Source: Neckera pumila (taxonomy: Eukaryota > Streptophyta > Bryopsida > Hypnales > Neckeraceae). From it: 64,000 nt of DNA. Below are positions 24,351 through 34,583 of this stretch, piece after piece. The position numbers and the translations under genes are program-made. The number at the start of each line of letters is the position of its first letter. Position 1 is the stretch's first letter. The stretch is from contig OZ018412.1 in the NCBI GenBank assembly GCA_963969595.1, forward strand, positions 2,234,501 through 2,298,500, read 5' to 3'. The notes beneath the pieces are model-generated. The model was not told the DNA's origin. It did not search any database and saw nothing but the letters and a program-made list of their open reading frames with translations.

Positions 24351-26209
24351 GTCGGTGGCACTCTCGAAGCAGATCCACGCATGAATTTAATGCAGAAGAC
24401 CTGGTTTGATAACAAGGATGTCATCGATGTCGGTTGCAACGAAGGCCACGAAGGCCACGTTACTATCTCTCTAGGTATCCCATGGCCTTGTTTTTGAAAG
24501 CGCGTTCCCTTCTTATAGGTACTCTGGGTCATTGTTTTTGAAAGCACTTCTCAGTGATTATACCTTAAAGAACCGAGAGGTCCAAATATGTTTTTGGAGT
24601 AGTTCTGAGCAGGTCATAAAGGGATTTTCTTTCCTTTTATTTTTTCATCAACACATGCAATGTTCTTCCTATTCTGGTGACAAAAAATTGCGCCCCGTCT
24701 AGATTATATTTGTCAAATGCACCGGTCATTTTCAACTTTGAATTCTTGGTCCTGTAGGGTTTCATAACGGACATACGAGTGCAGTTCTTACTTCTCAGTA
24801 GCTGCTGTGACAAAGTTACAGTATATTCCAATGCGAGACTCACAGGGAGTTGATGGATGCATTTGCAACAGTTCAAAAATACGGCGTACGAAGCATGTGT
24901 GGCATCGACATCAATCCAGGTGAGATTCATTGCCTTCGGATCATGTGGTTTTTGTGCCTGGTTCTGGTTTAGGGCTTAGGGTGCGGAGTTCTGATGATAA
25001 ATAGATCTGGCGAAATTTCTATAGTATTGTCGGGCCTTTCAGTTATTTTGAGTGGTTTCTGTTATTACAATAGAAATTTCAGTTTGGTCTTGTCCCATTT
25101 TCATGAGGATTTCAACACGGTAAAGTTCATGCTTTTTGGTCATCGTTTGAACTATGTATGGATTTTTTAAGTTTTGTTCGTGAGCAAAATGAAACCGTGG
25201 GTAGGTTTTCACCGTTTAGCTGCTTTACATTCGTCATGTTCACTAGATTTTCAATATTTTCTTGTCAGTAAAATTTACTCCCACTTGTGGCCTGTCATGG
25301 CCTGCCCACGGCAAAAGGTTTCTCAGGAGAGAGGATTCACTACCTCGATCCTCATTTGGTCTTCTGCTCTGTGGAAAATTTTCATCATAATAAGACCACT
25401 TTATTCAATGCTTTACTTGGTTGTGTCAGAATTTGGAGCTGAGAGGTGAGAAAATCTTACGCAGTTCCCACATTTGCTATGAACAGGGTTGATTCATAAA
25501 GCTTGGAAAAATTTGGAGCTCGAAGCTGGGCTGACTGGAGGCAAGACTGTGAACAGTTTATATGAATGGGACGACTACGTTTATGAGGACGAAGTGGGCT
25601 ATGATGGTTATTATGATGATGATGAGAAGCCTGCCCATACAGAGAGCAGTGTAGGGGCCACAACCACCGACGAGAGTGAGGGCGGACTACAGGGGAAAGA
25701 TCTTCTCGAGAGAGTGATTTTCAAGAATGCAAATGTTCTCCACTGCAATTTGCGCAGGAACGTTGTGGATACTGTGCTCTGGTAAAATTCTCCGCCCCTG
25801 TATATCTAAGGGTTCAGGTGTTACATGCATTAGTGTTGCAAATAGTACTGTTGGAAGTCGAACTCGTTTGTGAGACTGGCAATACCCAGTATGCTTTCAG
25901 AGAAGCTTCCTGAATGTGATGAATAGGAGCTATTAGTCCTGCACAGCATGGGGGGTTAACCTGCTATTTGAAGAGGCGTCGGCCTTGAGGCTTCCAGACT
26001 TTTCTAAGCATATATCTCAGATGGTGACGGTTGTGATTGGAAGATAAATCTTCAGTATTGCAATATGATAGGGAATCTTGTAATTTCCATTGTCTCTGCA
26101 TCACAGGATCTAGCTTGTTGCGTTTTCTCTTGAGATGTAATGGGTACTATAATCACATGAAATTATTTGCAGTTTGAATGTAGTGAAGTGGTTACACTTG
26201 AATAGTTGA
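24351..26209 (+). pseudogene. Bin3/MePCE-type RNA-cap methyltransferase pseudogene
   Basis: Four exons join in frame: 24351-24474, 24872-24919, 25487-25781 and 26173 onward, all with GT-AG borders. The product reads EADPRMNLMQKTWFDNKDVI, then an SAM-binding GCN motif, then GIDINPGLI, then VLCLNVVKWLHLN. This is the order seen in plant Bin3-type methyltransferases, which cap small nuclear RNAs. Two faults show. A 9-bp tandem repeat (GAAGGCCAC twice) adds Glu-Gly-His inside the SAM motif. An 8-bp tandem duplication at 26198-26211 (TTGAATAGTTGAAT) shifts the frame, so it stops at 26207; the lost frame continues as NRGDEGLLDFLLRRIEPSAR. The usual N-terminal NYYGYR-like exon was not found. Family assignment is confident; inactivity is inferred. 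Confidence 0.75.
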
Positions 26210-28801
26210 ATCGGGGTGATGAAGGTCTTCTCGATTTTTTATTAAGACGTATCGAGCCCTCCGCCCGGTGAGAAATCTTTCTAGATCATTTCTTACACTT
26301 CTTAATGCCAAACTTAAGAAAGATTGTGTGAAGAGAATGTGGTCGCAGCCACCAAAGTTTCCCAGTTATGATCATAAGAGAATATACTGCACATGCGATC
26401 CACTACTCAATGTCCTCCATACTACCGTATCTGAATTCTTCGGGCCAGCTACATCTATGGCTGAACTTTTTTTATTTCTAATCCCTTCCGAACTTTGCGT
26501 GTAGTTTTCAAATTCATCACTTTTGCATGTGGTTTCCAAATAATGCATTGTTAGGCGCTAACAAGAATTGATATAAATTTGACCAGTTTCAGTGACTTAA
26601 TATATCTCTGATTTAATTGCAGATTGGGTTCAAGTTATGCGAAGGAATCTGTCTGGAGGTTCCGAACAGCACAAAAGGCTGTAGTCGACCTTGCATGTTC
26701 ACCAAGTAAATCAGATAACCATGTTTTAGGATGCAGACTTTGTGATACTATTAAAGTTTCTGGATTTTTGCAGAAAGACAAATGGTAGAGTTCATACCAT
26801 TTAGTTAAATGAGGGCAAAAGGATCACCGAATGGCACGGACTATTGTGAGACTGGCATTATGGGGTCATCAGACACTACAACAGAAAGCAGTGACTGCAA
26901 CGCACTAGCAACGCATTTGCAATGTTTTTGCAATGAAAGAATGTGTAACAGAACTTAGTTTGGAACTCAAAAAAGAAATAATGCATTGCAAAAACGTTGC
27001 AAAGTTGTGGTTAGTTCAATACAAAAGTGTTGAGCATTGAATCCATGCTATCCCATTTCTAAACTGTTGCAAATTCATAAAACTTAAAATGCAAAATCAG
27101 GAAAAAAATGTAATTGTTGTGTGTAGAAGTCACTGCAAAGTCATTGAAATGTCATTGAAAAACCATTGCAAAATCATTGCAAAATCATTAAAATTAAGAA
27201 ATTAAAACTTAAAAAATTCTGCCCGGGCCACCCAACCACCCACTGGGTAGCCCAACTACCCTCCACTAGGCAGCCCAACCACCACTACCTCCCTGGTAGT
27301 TCAAACAACCCCAACCGGGGCAGCCCAACGACCACTACCCCTCGGGAGCTCAACAACTCCAATCCGGGTAGCTCAACCACCACTACCTCCCTACAGCCTA
27401 AACGCCACTCAGCCCAAACAAAGTTGTGATTAGTTCAATATAAAAATATTGAGCATTGAATCCATACTATCCCATTTCTAAACTGTTGTAAATTCATAAA
27501 ACTTAAAATGCAAAATCAGGAAAAAAATGTAATTGTTGTGTGTAGAAGTCACTACAAAATCATTGAAATGTCATTGAAAAACCATTGCAAAATCATTGCA
27601 AAATCATTAAAATTAAAAAATTAAAACTTAAAAAATTCTGCCTGGGCCACCCAACCACCCACTGGGTAGCCCAACTACCCTCCACTAGGCAGCCCAACCA
27701 CCACTACCTCCCTGGTAGTTCAAACAACCCCAACCGGGGCAGCCCAACGACCACTACCCCTCGGGAGCTCAACAACTCCAATCCGGGTAGCTCAACCACC
27801 ACTACCTCCCTACAGCCTAAACGCCACTCAGCCCAAACAAAGTTGTGATTAGTTCAATATAAAAATATTGAGCATTGAATCCATACTATCCCATTTCTAA
27901 ACTGTTGTAAATTCATAAAACTTAAAATGCAAAATCAGGAAAAAAATGTAATTGTTGTGTATAGAAGTCATTGCAAAATCATTGAAATGTCATTGAAAAA
28001 CCATTGCAAAATCATTGCAAAATCATTAAAATTAAAAAATTAAAAATTAAAAAATTCTGCCTGAGCAACTCAACCACCTCCTGAGCAACCCAACTAACCC
28101 CTCTCCGGGCAACTCAACCACCACTACCCCCCCGGGAGCTCAAACAACCCCAACCCGGACAGCTCAACCACCACTACCCCCCGGCAGCCCAAGCACCATT
28201 CAACCCAAACACTATGGGGTCATCAGACACTACAACAGAAAGCAGTGACTGCAACACACTAGCAATGCATTTGCAATGTTTTTGCAATGAAAGAATGTGT
28301 AACGGAACTTAGTTTGGAACTCAAAAAAGAAATAATGCATTGCAAAAACATTGCAAAGTTGTGGTTAGTTCAATACAAAAGTGTTGAGCATTGAATCCAT
28401 GCTATCCCATTTCTAAACTATTGCAAATTCATAAAACTTAAAATGCAAAATCATGAAAAAAATGTAATTGTTGTGTGTAGAAGTCACTACAAAATCATTG
28501 AAATGTCATTGAAAAACCATTGCAAAATCATTGCAAAATCATTAAAATTAAGAAATTAAAACTTAAAAAATTTTGCCCAGGCAACCCAACCATCCATCGG
28601 GTAGCTCAACTAACCCCCCCGGGTAGTCCAACCACCACTACCTCCCTGGCAGCTCAAACAACCCCAACCCGAGCAGCCCAACGACCACTACCCTCCGTGA
28701 GTTCAAACAACTCCAATCCGGGCAGCTCAACTATCACTACCCCTCGGCAGCCCAAATACCACTCAGTCCAAATAAACCACCCTCCCCCCAAAGGAATCAA
28801 G

Positions 28802-28829
28802 CCTTGCACCTCATACGTGAGGTGCAAGG
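28802..28829. repeat. Perfect 12-bp hairpin inside the CACTA-like element
   Basis: CCTTGCACCTCA pairs with TGAGGTGCAAGG around a TACG loop. The stretch continues CTAACCAGTACACCATCC, which resembles tRNA-derived or reverse-transcription-primer text found in plant repeats, but no full tRNA fold is present. Confidence 0.7.
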
Positions 28830-29008
28830 TCTAACCAGTACACCATCCAAAATGGCATGTGACCTTTATGGGGCACAGTTTTGATTTATTTCATTTATGT
28901 TTTCCATTAGTTGTAAACTAGCAAACTTTGGAAGTCAGTTTGGGGCAGTAGGTAATTTTTTTTTGTAAAAATTTGAACTTAGAAAAGTTTGGAGGTAAAG
29001 TAATCTTT

Positions 29009-29170
29009 CATCTCCAAAAAACCATTTCAAATTCCAAGTCTCCAATCAAAAGTTATGAACAAAATTCAAAGAGGTGTTTAAAAATGTCAAAGAGAATGTT
29101 CATTCCAACCCCCCTCTGAAATTTGTTCATAACTTTTGATTGGAGACTTGAAAAATCAAACGGTTTTTTG
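29009..29170. repeat. Imperfect inverted repeat inside the CACTA-like element
   Basis: Left-arm phrases such as AGTCTCCAATCAAAAGTTAT and CAAAAAACC reappear inverted near 29115-29172, around a spacer of roughly 40 bp. The pairing is about 55 bp long with mismatches. Confidence 0.6.
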
Positions 29171-30118
29171 GTGGTGAAATTTCATTTCATTTCTTAACTT
29201 TTGCTAAATCAAAGATTTTTGAAATTTTTTTTTCTACAATGCCAAAATGGCCACCAAAGTCTACTCAGACTAAAATCACCGAGTTATGAGTCCATTGCAA
29301 AACCATTGCAAACATAGTGCAATACTATAATTTAAAGCATTGCAAATCGATGAAACAAACTTACATGCAAGGCAAAACCATTGCAAACACAATGCAATAC
29401 TTCATACAAAACCATTGCAAAGTCATTGAAACAAAATTCGTGGGCATTGCAAAACCATTGCCAAAAGTATTGCAAACGCTGCATTCTCCTGTAGTGAGAA
29501 GTACCTGGCAAGTTTCAGATCCACCCGAGACTTTGTAATTACCTAAAAATAAGCCTAAATTGGTAACAGCACGATTACTTTCCATGTATACTGGAATGTC
29601 AGAAATGTGAATGTGATACTTAATGATGACAAACAGTTCACTAGATCGAAACTATGGCAGATTATCTGATGACTCCGGATGTATTCAATTTCTGTTCCGA
29701 GCTGTATATGACGGAAGCAGAGAGATTGTCTATAACACAAACTAAAGTTTTCTCCAACAGACTATTAGTCAAAGGGTAACACGAACAGATATACAGCAAA
29801 CGAAAGCTCATTCATTATTGCCATACATCGAAAGTCATCATAGAAAGGTACACTCCCCTCACAAACCAAGATTTCCATCAGTTGACGGTAGCACCGTAAC
29901 GTGGAAATTCTAACTGCTAGCTCCTAACTCTTTCGAATTCTTCACTGAAGCTATAGTAATAGATCACAGAGCATCCACCAGAAACGCAACAACCGATCGA
30001 GCGCGAGGCAAGAGGAATCCATACACGAGGAATACTACTTGATCGTCCCTTCAGTAGTACTAGAACATTCATAACATTGGCGAATGATCATTCGCCATTA
30101 TTGACTTATTGTTACTGG

Positions 30119-30149
30119 ATGGCATATTTCGTTAAAATGGCAGTATTCC
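30119..30149 (+). repeat. Left terminal inverted repeat of the giant element
   Basis: It reads inward from ATGGCATATTTCG. The AAAATGGC core occurs at 30135 and again at 30155 just inside. It differs from the right terminus at one base (A against G, at position 24 of the repeat). Confidence 0.95.
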
Positions 30150-31295
30150 TTTAAAATGGCGGGAAAGCTGGTTTAGGAGGCCTGCCGAAAACTAGTGGAA
30201 AGATAAGCACAAGGTAGGAAAATGAATGTTATAGCGTGGTGATTCGGGCTTTTGAGGGGCAACATGGACACATGTATGAGTTGAACATAGCATTAACCAT
30301 TTCGTCTAAGGGCTCAATGTGGGATAAAGGAGCGCCATGTGGGACGTTCATGTCGCACGTGGTGGAAATTCGGGCTTCAGTGAATGTCATGGGAGGAATT
30401 CAATTTGGCAATTGCATAGTTGGAGCGTTGCTTTGTACGTATAGGTCAGTTTTGTAAGTAACTTCGCAAAATTTGGAAAATGCTGAGCATTTTTAAAATT
30501 CCTCAATTATTCTTGAAAATCAGAAAAACGTGATTCATAACAATTAAGAACATCAAAAAATAAGTTATCAAAAATCCTTGGAAAAGAGGGAAGGGGGGAA
30601 TGCATGAATGGACAAAATCAATCCAAAATTAGGAATGTCTGGAAAAAGCTTCAATGCTGAAATTGAAAAAATCCAAATCTGGCTATCGAGTTGTCAAACT
30701 ATAGAAAGGAAACTATTTTTAGGTAATTGCGAGAATTGACCTATGTGTACGATAGTGCGTCCTGTGCCATTGCCCTTGTTGAAATGAAAAAAGGAATTTC
30801 TACTTCTTCAATTTAAAATTAACTTTGAAATTCAATAAGATTTAGACATGGATCCTAAATCCATGAAAGAAAGCACGGACGCCTTTGCTTGTTGACAGTT
30901 TTTTTGATAGTAGTACCCAACATGCAAACCGGGTATGCAACATGGTCCAAGAAATTTGAAGCTAACAAACAGAGCAAACAAAAGACCACCAAATAGTCAA
31001 CAATGTATGCATAAATTGGTGTGCCCTATATTGTTGTCCCTCCGAAAATGAAAGAAGACAATGATTTCCCAAGACTCAATAATAACTGTGGAAACCTGTA
31101 GGGTTTGTTGTGCCATCAAAATAGCTAAAATATAAAAAAATTGCATAGATTTTTAATTGGTGGTAGATGTACGTCTAAAGCTCCAAGGGAAGGATTTAGA
31201 CCCTTAGATGGTAGCAATGAAAAGATCATAATGGTCAAACTGTTAAATCTTCGAAAACTAGAAGGCGACATTCTGGCCTACAGGGCGCTCATAGA
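30150..31295. other. Left arm of the giant element, no gene recognised
   Basis: A 73-codon plus-strand frame (30236-30457) lies in a balanced-composition patch without known motifs. The rest is AT-rich. Confidence 0.5.
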
Positions 31296-31924
31296 TTAAC
31301 CCCTAAATGTCCAAGGCACCCATTTCTGGTGTTTGCAGAACTTTGAAGCTAAATAAAACCTAATGAAGTTGCTATTTCTAGAAAATTCTTCTTGGAGTCT
31401 AATTTTAGCATCAAAAATCCGATCTTAAAAATAAATGACAATGATTTTTCTATTCAACTTTTTGAAGAAGGGTATCAATTGCAATCTTCACTTCCCGTAG
31501 TGTTGAGAGCTCTTGGAAATGAGTCTAAAATGCAGTAGATCTTGGAGAAAAAATCACATTCAAGTTTCATTTAAAAAAATTGTAGAGTAGATTTTAAGAA
31601 GCCGTAAATTGATCGGGGTTATACAAGTTAGGCCCTTTAACCTCATATTTTTTTGGTCACCAATTTTATAAATTTTATTTGTGCAAAGAGGGTTGAAAGA
31701 ATTTTGCAGTTTCAGCACCCTCATGGTCAAACATTAGAATCTTTCACTCCATAAGTGGTATTGTTGTGTTTTCTTTTTCTATGAGATGTCTAGCATGTCC
31801 ATTTTGAATTTGTACGGTTACAATTGAAACAAAATTGATACAACTTATCAAAATGTTGGCATTTTGTTCAATTTTGAGCAAATTCCAGAAAGCCCAAAAT
31901 AGGCCTTGGGCATTTAGGGGTTAA
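31296..31924. mobile_element. TTAA-target miniature element, family 2 (629 bp), nested in the giant element
   Basis: Termini are TTAACCCCTAAATGTCCAAG and, inverted on the right, TTAACCCCTAAATGCCCAAG. TTAA closes both ends (31296-31299 and 31921-31924). It is the best-preserved family 2 copy in the window. Confidence 0.8.
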
Positions 31925-32636
31925 GGTAATGGACGGATGGGTGGAATCATTGGTAAATGGAGTTTCATGCAATGAAGTGAATTTATTCCCGAGCGACAAC
32001 AAAGACTGCGAACTCGAAAAGACATCTGAAACTCCCAAAATGGATACTTTACTAGTACTTAAAAATTTGGATTTACAAGGTTTGGGATCCAACTTTCTTC
32101 ACATCATAGCTTGAACTCAAACAGTGGTTGTGCGATTTTCTTTGTGTGAATACATTACACTTGGGTCCATTGAAGGACAACTTCGAAACATAAAACGAAG
32201 AAGTCCTTTGTTCTACTTATGATTTCAACAAGAGGGGAAGAATGCTATAGTAAGAAGACTCGACCTATCATAATATGTGTCGACTTTTTATTGCTATGCT
32301 GTGGGAATGTATTCTTGAATTATATTTAGGAAAAGAATGTGAAAGGAAGTAAACTATTGTCTACAATCCAATAATATTGGGTGATGTATACACTATAGTG
32401 AAGTCGTTCCCGAGTCTATAGTAAGGGCTTGTAATACAAGTCACATTCATTTAACAATTCCGAGCGGACGTCACGTCCCCTTCTGCATCCTCTGGAACCG
32501 CACAGCCTTCGGAGGAGCCCACTCCTTCCGCCATGTGCATCCGTTGTCGCCTGGCCCGTTTGGTAGCGACTTTGGATCCGGCAAGTCTGCCTTTCACAAA
32601 GACGCGTGCGCGTCGCCGGACCTGCACATGAAGATT
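31925..32636. other. 3' flank of the phosphatase-domain gene
   Basis: No conserved feature was seen. Composition turns GC-rich from about 32460, just downstream of the minus-strand stop codon. Confidence 0.45.
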
Positions 32637-34273
32637 CTATGTGAAATGAGGAAACTTTCCCCTTCTCTGGAGGTGAACATCGGTTCTGACTTTAAAATAT
32701 TGGCCGACGAAGGCTGGATAACGTAACACGAGGGACCGACCTTCAAACCAAGCTAATTTCTGGACTTGTCGATATAGAAGCGTCTGCTTCAAGAGGATCC
32801 GTCCAGAGCGAAATATGGCATGGTCATCCGACACGTCTTGTCCGAAAGGAGGTGGGTTCTCTGACACGTATTGGGTGACACTGCAATGGGATCGAAGCAG
32901 ACCCGAGAGGTACGGGCGCAACAATCGGTGAAGAAAGTCATCTTCCTCGCCGCCCGTGTACGACTCTGGGAATATGGCATTGTAATATGGGTTGAGAATG
33001 CTGCTGAATGGACAACTGTCAATGAGCAAGGTGTTGGAAGAATTGGCCCTCATGGTGGTCGAGGAAAACCTATTTCCTTCCCAAACTACTTTGTGCAGAA
33101 CTTTCAGCCGCAAAAGCCCCTCCGGGTGGTCGGCGAACTCAAGGAAAGTGTCGGACGCGATAGAGGTATTGCAGTCCGTGTTCGTGGGGTGCGCCGGACA
33201 AAATGGAAGGGGATAATCACACTTCGTCACGGACCAATCACGGGGAAAACTCGGCGCGGGGGGGCACTTGCACTCCCATCACGCCCGATACCGGATGATC
33301 GTCGTGCAGTCTTCCAACGCCAGGATTGTGACCCTATCCGTCTCACTGCCCCGGAAGAGAAAATTCACCACCAGCTTTGCGACGGCGGCCGGCAGCCTCG
33401 TCCAGATGGCTAATCTAAATTTGGAGGTCAAGCCCTTCAAGAAGGGGCGCATACTGGGACGACAGTACAGTGTATATTCGCCGAATACGTGACGTCTCGT
33501 GGGATGAAAATCGTCTTGGGTTGGCGTAGCACCCGCGGGCATGGATTCGGGCACAACGTGGCCCTCGTGCTTAATACGACACAGGACCCCTTCTACCTCC
33601 AGAACAATCAAGTAGTCTCTAACGACAGCTTCTGCGGGGGTCTTCGCGGGTATCGGCACCGGTGCCTGCATAGGCGATCCCCAAACTCTAAGTACGATTT
33701 ATAAAAACGGTAGAGGAAGTTGACGACGATATAAAACGCAACTCCGGAAATGGCAGGAATGAAGTCCTCCTAGAAGGATCAAATCCAAGATGAAAGGACC
33801 GTGCTACCAAATCGAGCAGGCAATTATGAGAGACTTGGATTGCGAGTTACCTTTGTTACGACGTCTGCCGCCAAGTTTGCCGCCAGAGGAAGGCCGACCT
33901 CCGTTGCTGGGGTTGGTTCCACTTCCATTCGGACGCGTGCGACCTCCTCGTCCGCAGCCAGAGTTGGGAGTTCCAAGTCGATTCCAGGAAGTATTGGCAC
34001 AGCATCGGGAGTTGCTAAATCATGCTGCACGGGAGGGAGGAATTCATTCGACGCGGGAGCAACCTCTTCCATGTTTGGAGGGAGGACAGCCACGGCATTG
34101 GGCGCGGGCATGTCCAAGGAGACCGGAGGGACCAAATCCACAGAAGTATGGGCGACGATTGGGTTATGTTGTTGGCAAGGGGGCGCAGCGCAATGGAGTG
34201 TTGGATCCGTGCCATGTGACGGCACAGCGGCCTCATGGCCGACCAGAAGAGCCTCGTCACCCTGAACGCACAT
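32637..34273 (-). CDS. FCP1/SCP-like (NLI-interacting factor) phosphatase-domain protein, cargo of the giant element
   Basis: I model three exons: 34273-33851, 33665-33292 and 33249-32637, about 469 residues. The first intron has GTAACT and ATGCAG borders. The second would be only 42 bp, short enough to doubt, but it alone removes a stop and restores the frame. The HAD-type phosphatase fold is read from DYLIVLEVEGVL, RPSMRPFLKGL, AIWTRL, DWSVTKCDYP and NTLLIDSCPFSSILNP. FCP1/SCP enzymes dephosphorylate the RNA polymerase II tail with a DxDx(T/V) motif; here both Asp are Glu (LEVEGV) and the later Asp-Asp is Asp-Ser. It may be an inactive, binding-only version. The N-terminal 140 residues are Pro/Ala-rich. 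The first ATG is uncertain because the frame stays open further upstream. Confidence 0.65.
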
Positions 34274-34583
34274 TATACGAGGGTGACTACAAGGCACATC
34301 AAATGCAACAGGAAAGACAAGTGCACCGAGTAACAATGTACACAACGCCTATTGAGCGCACATGATTTTAATGAAAAAAAATCAATATATTCAAAATAGT
34401 TTACAACGTTTACAATCTGAAGTATTTTGTACAAATGTGGGCGAAGGTTTGTCCTGACTATGTCTAACATGCAATGACACCCGCTAGCACTACGGCCCAC
34501 GCCTTTGCCCCCTCTCTAGGACGAACATCGATTGGCCTGGCATAACTCCTCACATAGCGTACGCCTATCTACAACTAAGGGGG

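Larger units (their letters stand above)
26874..29496. mobile_element. CACTA-like element with internal duplications (2,623 bp)
   Basis: Termini are CACTACAACAGAAAGCAG on the left and, inverted, CACTACAGGAGAATGCAG on the right. The direct repeat AGA flanks it (26871-26873 and 29497-29499). Copy A shows the empty site at 7344-7346. The interior holds about three units of 419 bp (starts near 27000, 27420 and 27839), giving identical 87-codon Pro/Asn/Thr-rich frames at 27166 and 27585. A further repeat starting at 28213 includes 15 bases of the external flank plus the left terminus. No transposase gene is seen, so it is non-autonomous. Confidence 0.85.
26515..30118. repeat. Segmental duplication, copy B, left part
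   Basis: It is homologous to 6970-7960 of copy A once the CACTA-like insertion (26874-29496) is removed. It ends exactly at the TTGTTACTGG that precedes the 28.6-kb element. The matching right part resumes at 58742. Confidence 0.9.

Noticed and set aside
27166..27848. Two identical 87-codon frames
   Set aside because: They arise from 419-bp tandem repeat units in a non-autonomous element; the text is Pro/Asn/Thr low complexity.
28790..28860. Possible tRNA gene
   Set aside because: One perfect hairpin and a short tRNA-like phrase are present, but no full cloverleaf can be drawn.
33790..34365. Plus-strand 191-codon frame over the phosphatase-domain gene's first exon
   Set aside because: Repetitive Pro/Arg-rich translation consistent with the complement of a Pro/Ala-rich exon.
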